From a virus, in the IMG/VR virus record IMGVR_UViG_3300031721_000027, positions 1 through 30,169 of that record: a stretch of DNA of 30,169 bases; one strand, given 5' to 3'. This document shows positions 9,379 through 18,057 of the stretch, one piece after another. Made by a program: the position numbers and the translations under genes. Below the pieces are notes generated by a model, which was given only the letters and a program-made list of their open reading frames with translations, ran no database searches and was not told the DNA's origin. Every line of letters begins with the position of its first letter. Within the stretch, counting starts at the first letter, position 1.

Positions 9379-9705
9379 ATGGCACAGGATTTTGAACGAA
9401 ACATTGCAAGGAATATCGGAACATCGGCAGTTACTATCTTTACAGCAAATAGTGATGATGCGATTGTTGGTATTAACTTAGCGAATGTAACAGTAGGACA
9501 AATTAAAATAAGTGTATATGTAACCAATAGTGGTTCTGATTTCTATATAATTAAGGATGTACCTATCCCTAGTGGTGCGGCATTACAAGTACTTGATGGT
9601 GGAGCTAAATTCGTATTACAAAGTGGTGATGCACTAAAAATTCAGTCAGATACAGCTAGCTCCTGTGATGCTTGGGTAAGTCGCGTAGACACAATCAGTT
9701 CATAG
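9379..9705 (+). CDS. Small virion-type protein of unknown function
   Basis: A 108-residue protein preceded by a strong AGAGGAAG ribosome site. Alternating hydrophobic and polar residues (VGQIKISVYVTNSGSDFYII, AALQVLDGGAKFVLQSGDAL) suggest a small beta-sandwich of the kind found in phage structural or decoration proteins. There is no signal peptide, membrane helix or catalytic motif. It lies between two fibre-like genes in the same orientation with 9-26 nt spacing, so it is probably made late and may be a fibre accessory or joint protein. I recognise the general type but not a named family. Confidence 0.65.
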   Translation: MAQDFERNIARNIGTSAVTIFTANSDDAIVGINLANVTVGQIKISVYVTNSGSDFYIIKDVPIPSGAALQVLDGGAKFVLQSGDALKIQSDTASSCDAWVSRVDTISS

Positions 9706-9714
9706 GAGTAAAGA

Positions 9715-10812
9715 ATGCCTTATATAGGTTCGGGTTTAAAATTTGGAGGATTTGTATCTACAATCAAAGATACATTTGCTGGTGACGGAAGCGCAACATC
9801 TTTCACACTGTCAAGGGCAGTAATAAGTGCCTTTGACTTAGAAGTGTTTGTGGGCAATGTGCGACAAAATCCAGATGTTGCTTATACTGTGTCTGGTACA
9901 ACTCTTGCATTTACTGGAACTCCAGCTAATGGTGAAGTAATTTATGCTGTTCATCAAGCTGGTTCATTGTCTACTATTACACCAAATTCAAACTTAGGTT
10001 CAAAAGATTATTCAATTAGTGGCGATCTTAGTCTTCTTGTTGATAACACATCTGCACTTAGTTTTGGTGCAGATTCAGAAATTGCTCTAACACATGTCGC
10101 AGATACAGGATTATTATTTAAGAATAAAAACACATCTGGTAACTCCGGTATTGGTGCGGTTCTTACTTTCCAAACTGGTGATACTGATATTGCCGCAAAT
10201 AATGTTTTAGGTGAAATAAAATTCCAAGCTCCTGATGAGGGTACTGGCACAGATGCAATTTTAATTGCTGCTGGTATCGCAGCGGTATCAGAAGGTGACT
10301 TTAGTTCTTCAAACAACGCAACTAAACTTTCATTTAGAACTGCTGCTTCTGAAGCAGCTTCTGAGAAAATGTCTTTAAGTTCTGGTGGTAATCTAAGTTT
10401 TGATGGTAACTTAATAATGGGTTCTGCTACTGTTACAGAGGCACAAGCAGAAATACTTGATGGTGCTACATTAACGACAGACGAACTAAACATTTTAGAT
10501 GCAAGTGCTGGTAATACTGCTATTGCTTCTGATATCGCAACTAGCGCAGGCGCGATTACATCAAACAATTTTAAAATTAAACATACTCTTACTTTAAATG
10601 CAACACTATCTGATAATGCAGAACATGCAGATATTGTAGTTACAAACAATAAAGTATTAGCAACATCTGTTATTATAGCAAGTGCAAGTGTAGATGCTCA
10701 CATAAACATTCATACAATTGCAGCAGGGTCATTTAGAGTGCGTATCACTAATAAATCTGATGGAAACTTCGCAGATGACTCGACTTTGATTTTAAATTAT
10801 AGAATATTATAG
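9715..10812 (+). CDS. Tail fibre-like protein, 365 aa
   Basis: The N-terminal ~85 residues (DTFAGDGSATSFTLSRAV, VFVGNVRQNPDVAYTVSGTT, GEVIYAVHQAG) form a beta domain common at the start of phage fibre proteins. The middle shares modules with the 1780-residue fibre: SALSFGADSEIALTHVADTG is almost the same as its FGADSDVTLTHVADTG, and EILDGATLTTDELNILDAS is a variant of its paired AELN-x-LDG motif. The C-terminal ~80 residues (VVTNNKVLATSVIIASASV, FRVRITNKSDGNF) form a different beta-rich end, with no S74 chaperone. The start has a clear AGGAG site. It probably forms a separate trimeric fibre or a fibre segment that works with the long fibre downstream. Confidence 0.75.
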   Translation: MPYIGSGLKFGGFVSTIKDTFAGDGSATSFTLSRAVISAFDLEVFVGNVRQNPDVAYTVSGTTLAFTGTPANGEVIYAVHQAGSLSTITPNSNLGSKDYSISGDLSLLVDNTSALSFGADSEIALTHVADTGLLFKNKNTSGNSGIGAVLTFQTGDTDIAANNVLGEIKFQAPDEGTGTDAILIAAGIAAVSEGDFSSSNNATKLSFRTAASEAASEKMSLSSGGNLSFDGNLIMGSATVTEAQAEILDGATLTTDELNILDASAGNTAIASDIATSAGAITSNNFKIKHTLTLNATLSDNAEHADIVVTNNKVLATSVIIASASVDAHINIHTIAAGSFRVRITNKSDGNFADDSTLILNYRIL

Positions 10813-10833
10813 AATACTTGGTATTTCCTCTCT

Positions 10834-10841
10834 TATAAATA
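10834..10841 (+). promoter_or_regulatory. Late promoter box TATAAATA before the 1780-aa fibre gene
   Basis: An exact TATAAATA lies in the short gap between two fibre genes, 18 nt before the ATG at 10860. An AAGGGGAAC ribosome site lies between box and start. Layout and sequence match T4-type late promoters read by the phage sigma-like factor gp55; that factor is not encoded in this window. Confidence 0.8.
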
Positions 10842-10859
10842 CTAACAAAGGGGAACTCC

Positions 10860-13800
10860 ATGCCTTCATCAAAATTTGAGTTGGATTCAGACATTGCTAG
10901 CCTGTTTAAGGACTTGGAAAAAGTTGCAAGTACTACTCAAGTTACCGCACCTCATGTTCCTAAAATACAATCAGAAGATTTTACTGAACTTTTCAGTGGG
11001 TTAAATGATGCCCATGAAGAAGCGAAGATTGAAGTTGAACTAAAATTATCTTCAGATGAAAAAGATAAACTAGAAGCATTCTCTAATCTTGTTGAAACCT
11101 TTGACGAGATTATCCAACCAGAACCAGAAATCCTACCTGAAGTTATTCAAGAAAAAGTTGTCGAACCAATTGATGAAAGTGGAAAACTCCAAGCACTTGA
11201 ACAACTATTCTCTGAATTAGTTGAACCAGAACCAGTAGTGGAGATGGTTGAAACACCTAAAGAGATTGTTGTTGATGAGATCAAGGTAGAAGCTTTAATT
11301 GAAGAACCTACAATTGTAGAGAAGAAAGCAGACCTTGTAGATAAGGCTATTGCACACCTTGATGGTATGCAAGAGAAGACTGAGCTCAAAGAAGAAGTTG
11401 CTCAGATTGCAACTTTACGAAAAGAATTTGATAACTTCAGATCACTCATTGCACAACAGATATCATCAACACAAATGTCTGGTGCTGGTGGTGGTGAAGT
11501 TAGACTTGAGTTTTTAGATGATGTTAATAGAGCTAGTTCAACGGTAGATGGTAAGTTTTTACAGTATCAAGCATCGTCTGGTAAGTTTATTGGTGCAGAT
11601 GCTTCTGGTGGATCATCAGCTGCTGATGACTTAACTGCTGGTGATGCCGCAGTTACTTTAACAACATCTTCTGGCAACATTACAATAGATGCCGCTGCCA
11701 ACAACAGTGATATTATTTTCAAGGGAACAGATGGTGGTTCTGATATCACTATGCTCACTCTTGACGGTAGTGCTGACGGTGCAGCTGCATTTAAATCAAC
11801 GGTTACTGCAACAGGAATTATAATTGGTTCGACTGCTGTTACATCAACAGCTGCTGAACTGAATATTCTTGATGGTGTTACATCGACAGCTACAGAACTA
11901 AATTTTCTTGATGGTTCAACAGCAAATAGTGTTGTAAACTCTAAAGCAGTTGTTTATGGTTCATCTGGAGAACTGGCAGGAACACTATCTACAGTTGCAC
12001 AGACAAATGTTACTTCACTAGGTACTTTGACCGCATTGACTATTGACAATGTTGTGATTAATGGTTCTACTATTGGACACAGTGACGACACAGACTTGAT
12101 TACCGTTGCAGATGGTATCGTAACAGTTGCAGGCGAAGTGCAAATGACCACCTTAGATATTGGTGGCACAAATGTTACATCAACTGCGGCTGAACTAAAT
12201 GCTTTAGACGGAATTACAGCAGTAGTTGGAGAACTTAATGCTCTTGATATTGGCACAACAGCAATAGGTACTGCTGTTGCTTCTAAAGCAGTTATATTAG
12301 ATTCCAGTAAAGACTACTCAGGTATAAGAAATCTTACTGTAAGTGGAGAATTAGATGCAGCCACTGGAGACTTCTCTGGTGCAGTAGATATTGCTGGAGA
12401 CCTTACATTGTCAGCTGGTGCAGATGGCGCCCTTACATTTGGTTCTGCCAGTTCAGTTAAATTTGGTGATAACAATGCCGCATCTTTAGTCTTTGAAGAA
12501 GCTGACAATGCGTACATGACCTTTGTAACAACCAACTCATCAGAAGCAGTTAAGTTTGATAAAGCACTAGACATTAATGCGGCTGTTCAAATAGATGCCA
12601 CTTTAACAGTTGGTGTTGATGATACTGGTTACGATTTCAAACTATTTGGTGCAACATCTGGCGCACATATATTGTGGGATGCATCTGATGATGCATTAGA
12701 AACAGCCGGTGGTGCAACAATTAATATCATAAAAGATAAACTAAAAATTGCTGGTACTGCGGTTACTACAACTGCTGCCGAATTGAACTTCTTAGATACT
12801 GCAGCTGCTAACTCTGTAGTCAATAGTAAAGCAGTTATCTACGGTTCATCTGGTGAACTTGCTGGTCTTCTTTCTACTGCCGCCCAAACTAATGTGACAA
12901 GTCTTGGTACTCTCACAGCGTTGACCGTTGATGATGTTGCTGTAAACGGCAAAGTCATCACAATGACAGGTTCTAGTAACGATACTGCGGTATTTACTGC
13001 CGAGGCAAATGGTGCGTTAAGTATTGTTACAACAGACGCTGGTGGTGCAGCTGGCAATATTCAAATTACTGCTGATGGTACTGCTGAACTTGCAGGCACT
13101 ACAGTTACTTTAGATTCTGGTGGAAATATTGTTCTTGATGCAGATGGTGGTACGATTACCTTTGCAGATGCGAGTTCTTCATTAGGTACGATTACTTCAA
13201 GTGGTTATTCGGGTACAGCTGCTGTCGCAACAACAGTCACAATAACAGATAACGAAGATACAAATGAAGAGAATGTTCTGGTATTTGTTGCTGGAGCAGA
13301 TGCAGACGGTGGTAATGTAGGACTTGAATCAGATGGAAACTTAAAATATAATCCAAGTACAGGTACATTGTCTGTTACAAATATGGTTGTTTCGGGAACT
13401 CAAACAATTGTAGACTCTGTAACAATGAATGCGAGTAATGCAGTTATATTTGAAGGTTCAACTGCTGATGCACACGAAACTACACTAACAACTATAGATG
13501 CAACAGGTGACAGAACAATATCTTTACCTAATGTATCTGGTACAATACCTGTTCTTGCAGCTGCAAGTGCGACTGCAATTACTTCGACTCCTGCTGAACT
13601 GAATAAACTTGATGGTGCAACTGTTGTGGTTGGAGAAATTAATGCATTAGACTTAGGAAGTACCGCTGTTGGTACAGCGATAGCTTCTAAAGCAGTTATA
13701 TTAGATTCCAGTAAAGACTATGCAGGCATAAGAAATCTAACAATCTCAGGAGAGATAGATGCGGCAACAGGAGATTATTCTGGTGCTGTTGACATTGCAG

Positions 13801-16202
13801 GCGCAACAACAACCGCAGCTATAACTGCAAGCGGTATCATAAAAACTGATGATTCTACTGCGGCAACTTCTACTACAGACGGTTCATTGCAAACTGATGG
13901 TGGTCTATCAGTAGTATTAGACGCAGTTATTGGTGATGACTTACTTATGCTTAGTGATGCATCAGTCATTCATTTTGGTGCTGACAGTGATGTAACTCTT
14001 ACGCACGTTGCAGATACAGGATTACTCCTAAACGGCACAAGTGTGATTCAGTTCAATGATGCATCTCAAAATATTGGTGCTCCAAGTAACGCAATCCTAG
14101 ACATCAATGCGACAGACGAAGTAGAAATTAATGCAACTCTAATTGATGTCAACGGAAACCTAGATGTTTCTGGTACAGGTGTCATTGCAGGCGCAGTCAC
14201 TACTGCGGCTTTAACCGCAAGTGGTATTATCAAAACAGATGATACTACAGCAGCAACTTCTACAACTGATGGTTCACTACAAACAGACGGTGGTTTATCT
14301 GTAGCTGCTGATGCAATCATTGGTGATGATGTTAAACTATTATCTGATAGCGCAGTCCTAAGTTTTGGTGCTGATGCAGAAGTTACTTTAACACACGTTC
14401 ATAATGATGGACTATTACTTAATACTGATATGCAACTTCAGTTTAGGGATAGTGCAATCAATATCAGGTCAGACGCAGATGGTGATTTGGATATTAATGC
14501 AGATGACGAAATAGAACTCAATTCAACCCTAATAGATATCAATGGTAATGTTGAAATTAGTGGAACACTTGCACAAGCAGATGCCATAACAATGGCTACA
14601 AATAAAAAGATAATATTTCGTGATGCTGCAATTCACATTAGTTCAACCGCTGATGGTGATTTATCCATTGCTGCTGATGATGAAATAGATATTACTTCAA
14701 CCTTAATAGATATCAATGGTAATGTTGAAATTAGTGGTACTGCGGCCATCGTAGGTATTGCTACATTTACTGATGATATCATCATAGGTGATGGAAAAAC
14801 TATTGGTTCTGCAAGTGATGTAGATGCTATGACCATTGCTTCTAATGGACAGGTAACATTCACACAAACTTTAATTGGTACAGCCTTAGATATCTCAGGC
14901 GATATAGATGTAGACGGAACTGCTAATTTAGACATAGTAGATATAGATGGTGCTGTAGATATGGCTTCTACCTTAGCGGTTGCAGGAGCAACTACAACTG
15001 CGGCTTTAACTGCGAGTGGAATTATCAAAACAGATGATAACACTGCTGCTACAAGTACAACAGATGGTTCATTGCAAACTGATGGCGGTTTATCAGTAGT
15101 TTTAGATGCTGTTATTGGTGATGATTTATTCTTACTTAGTGATGCAGCTGTTCTTAACTTTGGTGCAGACTCAGATGTAAAACTAACACATGTTGCTGAC
15201 ACAGGACTTCTTTTAAATGGTACATCAGTAATTCAATTCAATGATGCATCACAGAGTATTGGCGCTCCAAGTAACGCAATACTTGATATCAATGCAACTG
15301 ATGAAATAGAACTCAATGCAACTCTAATTGATGTCAACGGAAACCTAGATGTTTCTGGTACAGGTGCCATTGCAGGTGTATTAACAGCAAACGCAGGTGT
15401 TGTTGTAGACGAACTTACTATTGATGCTGACACCATTACAGCTACAGATGACTTCATAATAGATGCAGCAGGTGACATAACACTTGATGCAGGGGGCGGA
15501 GATGTAAATTTTGCTGATGATGGAACAGGTTTTGCATTTATTGCTAGAACTGGTAATAATGTCATATTTGGTAATCCTGTTTCAGATGGTAACATATTAA
15601 TTCAAGGAAGTGACGGAGGAACTGGTCAAGTTTACATTGAAATAAACCCAGGCGTAAACGAAGGTGTTTATGCTTTTCATGCCAATGGTGCGGGTAGTAG
15701 TGGAAATCAACTTGGACTGACTCTATTTAACCAAACGAACGGCCCTACTTTATCGCAGAATACGAGTGCTAGCTCTTTTGAATTCCAAACTTTTAGAAAT
15801 AATGGTACTCAAAAAGGAGCTATTGTTGGAAGTGCTAATGCAACTGCTTATCAAACAAGTTCAGATTACAGATTAAAACAAAATGTAAATTATAGTTGGG
15901 ATGCAACAACTGAGTGTAAAAAATTAAAACCTTGTAGATTTAAGTGGATTGGTGATGTTGCAATAGAAGATGGTGGTGGAGATGCAGCACCAATTGTTAC
16001 AGGATTTCTTGCACATGAATTACAAGCAGTAGTTCCTGACGCAGCTTTTGGTGTAAAAGATGCAACTGAAACATATATAAATGATGATGGTGACAGTGCC
16101 ACCCGAATAAAACCACAAGGAATAGACCAAAGTAAAATTATCAGCATCTTAACCAAAACAATACAAGAACTTGAAGCTCGGATTACAGCGGGTGGACTTT
16201 AG
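10860..16202 (+). CDS. Long repeat-built tail fibre with S74 chaperone, 1780 aa
   Basis: The N-terminal ~200 residues are acidic, rich in Glu, Pro and Val, with helical stretches. They are followed by GAGGGEVRLEFLDDVNRASS near 215-235, an entry motif typical of marine phage fibres. Residues ~250-1600 are repeats: paired AELN-x-LDG motifs followed by alternating block types near 11836, 12174, 12766 and 13582 (nt), then a ~130-residue module in three copies starting near 13800, 14200 and 14988. The S74 domain starts about Ser1667-Ser1668 (SSDYRLKQNV) and is probably self-cleaved after trimer formation. This end is a near copy of the gene at 1-546. The gene lies just upstream of gp13, the place of wac (fibritin) in T4, so it could be a collar or a tail fibre; receptor-binding tail fibre is more likely. 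Confidence 0.85.
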   Translation: MPSSKFELDSDIASLFKDLEKVASTTQVTAPHVPKIQSEDFTELFSGLNDAHEEAKIEVELKLSSDEKDKLEAFSNLVETFDEIIQPEPEILPEVIQEKVVEPIDESGKLQALEQLFSELVEPEPVVEMVETPKEIVVDEIKVEALIEEPTIVEKKADLVDKAIAHLDGMQEKTELKEEVAQIATLRKEFDNFRSLIAQQISSTQMSGAGGGEVRLEFLDDVNRASSTVDGKFLQYQASSGKFIGADASGGSSAADDLTAGDAAVTLTTSSGNITIDAAANNSDIIFKGTDGGSDITMLTLDGSADGAAAFKSTVTATGIIIGSTAVTSTAAELNILDGVTSTATELNFLDGSTANSVVNSKAVVYGSSGELAGTLSTVAQTNVTSLGTLTALTIDNVVINGSTIGHSDDTDLITVADGIVTVAGEVQMTTLDIGGTNVTSTAAELNALDGITAVVGELNALDIGTTAIGTAVASKAVILDSSKDYSGIRNLTVSGELDAATGDFSGAVDIAGDLTLSAGADGALTFGSASSVKFGDNNAASLVFEEADNAYMTFVTTNSSEAVKFDKALDINAAVQIDATLTVGVDDTGYDFKLFGATSGAHILWDASDDALETAGGATINIIKDKLKIAGTAVTTTAAELNFLDTAAANSVVNSKAVIYGSSGELAGLLSTAAQTNVTSLGTLTALTVDDVAVNGKVITMTGSSNDTAVFTAEANGALSIVTTDAGGAAGNIQITADGTAELAGTTVTLDSGGNIVLDADGGTITFADASSSLGTITSSGYSGTAAVATTVTITDNEDTNEENVLVFVAGADADGGNVGLESDGNLKYNPSTGTLSVTNMVVSGTQTIVDSVTMNASNAVIFEGSTADAHETTLTTIDATGDRTISLPNVSGTIPVLAAASATAITSTPAELNKLDGATVVVGEINALDLGSTAVGTAIASKAVILDSSKDYAGIRNLTISGEIDAATGDYSGAVDIAGATTTAAITASGIIKTDDSTAATSTTDGSLQTDGGLSVVLDAVIGDDLLMLSDASVIHFGADSDVTLTHVADTGLLLNGTSVIQFNDASQNIGAPSNAILDINATDEVEINATLIDVNGNLDVSGTGVIAGAVTTAALTASGIIKTDDTTAATSTTDGSLQTDGGLSVAADAIIGDDVKLLSDSAVLSFGADAEVTLTHVHNDGLLLNTDMQLQFRDSAINIRSDADGDLDINADDEIELNSTLIDINGNVEISGTLAQADAITMATNKKIIFRDAAIHISSTADGDLSIAADDEIDITSTLIDINGNVEISGTAAIVGIATFTDDIIIGDGKTIGSASDVDAMTIASNGQVTFTQTLIGTALDISGDIDVDGTANLDIVDIDGAVDMASTLAVAGATTTAALTASGIIKTDDNTAATSTTDGSLQTDGGLSVVLDAVIGDDLFLLSDAAVLNFGADSDVKLTHVADTGLLLNGTSVIQFNDASQSIGAPSNAILDINATDEIELNATLIDVNGNLDVSGTGAIAGVLTANAGVVVDELTIDADTITATDDFIIDAAGDITLDAGGGDVNFADDGTGFAFIARTGNNVIFGNPVSDGNILIQGSDGGTGQVYIEINPGVNEGVYAFHANGAGSSGNQLGLTLFNQTNGPTLSQNTSASSFEFQTFRNNGTQKGAIVGSANATAYQTSSDYRLKQNVNYSWDATTECKKLKPCRFKWIGDVAIEDGGGDAAPIVTGFLAHELQAVVPDAAFGVKDATETYINDDGDSATRIKPQGIDQSKIISILTKTIQELEARITAGGL
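11836..13800 (+). repeat. Alternating fibre repeat blocks I-II-I-II
   Basis: Within the long fibre, block I (AELN-x-LDG, then ANSVVNSKAV-x-YGSSGELAG and TNVTSLGTLTALT) starts near 11836 and 12766. Block II (AELN-x-LDG, then ASKAVILDSSKDY and IRNLTVSGELDAATGDFSG) starts near 12174 and 13582. A 38-nt run is identical between the two block II copies (12279-12316 and 13683-13720), which points to duplication of a I+II unit. Confidence 0.8.
13800..15375 (+). repeat. Three copies of a ~130-residue fibre module
   Basis: Each copy begins with a TTAALTASGIIKTDD-like segment, continues through TTDGSLQTDGGLSV, a FGAD...LTHV segment and an I/LELNATLIDVNGN segment, and ends in a NLDVSGTG-like or NVEISGT-like sequence. 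Copies start near 13800, 14200 and 14988. The outer two are closest: a 52-nt run is identical at 14130-14181 and 15315-15366. A shorter fragment of the module's end is repeated between copies two and three, near 14630-14740. Confidence 0.8.
15651..16202 (+). repeat. Duplicated S74 fibre end, matching 1-546
   Basis: This stretch aligns with positions 1-546 in the same orientation about 15.65 kb away. Identical runs include 54 nt (181-234 with 15834-15887) and 63 nt (331-393 with 15984-16046). Differences cluster in the linker before the chaperone and at the extreme C-terminus. It is both a dispersed direct repeat and part of the long fibre gene. Confidence 0.9.
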
Positions 16203-16208
16203 TTAATG

Positions 16209-16216
16209 ACTAAATA
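16209..16216 (+). promoter_or_regulatory. Possible variant late promoter (ACTAAATA) before gp13
   Basis: ACTAAATA lies in the gap between the fibre gene and gp13, 19 nt before the gp13 ATG, and an AAGGAAG ribosome site follows. It differs from TATAAATA at two positions, but the same octamer recurs at 24108-24115 before gp20. Position and recurrence are the only support. Confidence 0.3.
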
Positions 16217-16235
16217 AGAGATAAAGGAAGAACAA

Positions 16236-17051
16236 ATGGCTATTCCAAGTTCAAAAGTAACACTAAAAACATATTGTCTTAGAGCTCTAGGATTTGGTGT
16301 TATTGATATCAATGTATCAGATGACCAAATAGATGATAGGTTAGATGAAGCATTGCAATACTTCTCACAATATCATTACGATGGTATTGAGAAGATGTAT
16401 CTTAAACATAAAATAACTGCGGCTGATAAAACTAGAGCGCTTAGCAATACAACTACTACTGCAACAGATTCAATAGATAGTGATGCAACGGCATCTTTCA
16501 CAGAAGGAAACAATTTCATTCCAATGCCACAGGCGGTGGTTTCTGTATTAAGTATCTTTCCATTTGATGATGTTGCAACAAACAATATGTTTGATATTAG
16601 GTATCAACTTAGACTAAATGACTTATATGATTTTAGTTCTACTTCTGTTGTGCATTACCAACAGACAATGCAACACTTAGATTTCCTTTCACACATTCTT
16701 GTTGGTGAGAAACCTGTTCGTTTCAACCAACATCAAAATCGTCTATACATTGATATGGATTGGACAAATGATATTAGTGAAGATGAGTTTGTAATTATTG
16801 AGTGTTATCGTAAGATTGACCCAGCATCATATACTGATATATTTGATGACATCTATCTAAAAAGATATGCAACTGCTTTGATTAAAAGACAATGGGGTGC
16901 AAACCTTTCCAAGTTTAGTGGTGTCGCAATGTTAGGTGGTGTTACAATGAATGGGGAAACTATCTTTACACAGGCACAAGATGAGTTAAACAAACTAGAA
17001 GAACAAATCCAATTATCATTTGAAACACCAATTGATTATATGGTAGGATAA
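16236..17051 (+). CDS. 13: Neck protein gp13 (head completion)
   Basis: gp13 joins gp14 at the portal after packaging and closes the filled head before tail attachment. The 271-residue sequence (T4 gp13 has 309) has the features of marine T4-like gp13: KVTLKTYCLRALGFGVIDIN and DDQIDDRLDEALQYFSQYHY near the N-terminus, DIYLKRYATALIKRQWGANL in the last third, and LGGVTMNGETIF near the end. It follows an AAGGAAG ribosome site and is followed after 4 nt by gp14, the same pair as in T4. No membrane segment or catalytic motif is visible, as expected. Identity is well supported by sequence pattern and by the gp13-gp14-gp15-gp16-gp17 order. Confidence 0.92.
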   Translation: MAIPSSKVTLKTYCLRALGFGVIDINVSDDQIDDRLDEALQYFSQYHYDGIEKMYLKHKITAADKTRALSNTTTTATDSIDSDATASFTEGNNFIPMPQAVVSVLSIFPFDDVATNNMFDIRYQLRLNDLYDFSSTSVVHYQQTMQHLDFLSHILVGEKPVRFNQHQNRLYIDMDWTNDISEDEFVIIECYRKIDPASYTDIFDDIYLKRYATALIKRQWGANLSKFSGVAMLGGVTMNGETIFTQAQDELNKLEEQIQLSFETPIDYMVG

Positions 17052-17055
17052 CCAA

Positions 17056-18057
17056 ATGGCAGTTAATAGTGCATTTCATACTAACAACCTATCCTCTATT
17101 TCTACGGAAAGAGCTTTGTATGCTGACTTAGTTAAAGAAGCAATACAAATCCATGGCCATGATGTGTTTTATGTTAATCGTACAACTGTTGCTCTTGATA
17201 GTGTTCTTGGTGAAGATGCACTTTCCAAATTTACAAACGCACAACCTATCGAAATGTATATAGAAGATGCAGAAGGTTTCGGTGGCGACAAAGAAATTAT
17301 AACACAGTTTGGTTTAGAAAACCGCAACGAAATTACTTTTGTTGTTTCCAAAGAACGCTTCCAAGAACTGGACAGCCAGATTACACTAGAGAGTGGAACA
17401 GGTACTACAGGTGGTTCTATTGTATTGGAAACAGCTACAACAGACACAACAGTGGCTGGGTCATCCGTATTAACTGTTGTAAATAATAACAACTTTTATA
17501 TAATACAAGACACCGCACTAACTGATGCAGACAGACCAGTTGAAGGTGACTTAGTTTTTCATCCTGTTCTGGAGAAGATGTTTGAGATTAACTTTGTAGA
17601 CCACGATGAACCATTCTATCAACTAGACAATAATCCTGTTTACAAATTGCGATGCAAACAGTTTGAATATAGTTCAGAGGATATGGCAACTGGTATTGAA
17701 GCTATTGATGCAATTGAAGATGCCTTATCAGTTGACTCAAGAGCATTCCAGTTTACATTAGAACAAGAAGGAACATTCAACGAAGACATTAGACTAGAGT
17801 TCTCACTTGACGGACTAGTGTTAGAGGAAACAGACGGTGATAATATCGTTGCTGAAGATGATACACATGGTGGTGCTATCCAGTTAGAAAATGCTGCTGA
17901 TAGTGGTGACGCTGAGTTCCTAATTTCAGAAGACTATATAATAGGTGATTACAATATAGATAAAACAGCACAAAATGAATTGTTCGATGAACTTGATGAT
18001 ACCGTCTTAGATTTCTCAGAATCAAATCCATTTGGTGATATAGGGAGTAGTACATAA
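17056..18057 (+). CDS. 14: Neck protein gp14 (head completion)
   Basis: gp14 forms the neck ring with gp13 and is the docking surface for the tail. The N-terminus (VNSAFHTNNLSSISTERAL, EAIQIHGHDVFYVNRTTV) and FGLENRNEITFVVSKERF match the family. At 333 residues it is longer than T4 gp14 (256), as is usual in marine relatives. A Thr/Gly/Ser-rich stretch at about residues 112-145 (GTGTTGGSIVLE) looks like an inserted loop or small beta domain, and the C-terminal ~90 residues are strongly acidic. The start follows GGTAGGATAA, 4 nt after gp13. The stop (TAA at 18055-18057) shares its last base with the gp15 ATG, so translation is probably coupled. Confidence 0.92.
   Translation: MAVNSAFHTNNLSSISTERALYADLVKEAIQIHGHDVFYVNRTTVALDSVLGEDALSKFTNAQPIEMYIEDAEGFGGDKEIITQFGLENRNEITFVVSKERFQELDSQITLESGTGTTGGSIVLETATTDTTVAGSSVLTVVNNNNFYIIQDTALTDADRPVEGDLVFHPVLEKMFEINFVDHDEPFYQLDNNPVYKLRCKQFEYSSEDMATGIEAIDAIEDALSVDSRAFQFTLEQEGTFNEDIRLEFSLDGLVLEETDGDNIVAEDDTHGGAIQLENAADSGDAEFLISEDYIIGDYNIDKTAQNELFDELDDTVLDFSESNPFGDIGSST

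Noticed and set aside
10008-10649. Long open frame on the minus strand opposite the 365-residue fibre gene
   Set aside because: Shadow of a low-complexity Ala/Thr-rich fibre gene; no ribosome site and a composition typical of antisense frames.
14633-15202. 189-residue open frame on the minus strand inside the long fibre gene
   Set aside because: It mirrors the repeat structure of the sense gene and its products repeat as the fibre repeats do; not a real gene.
11836-15375. Repeats considered as a CRISPR array or non-coding satellite
   Set aside because: The repeats are in frame, vary at third codon positions and encode known fibre motifs; spacing is far longer than in CRISPR arrays.
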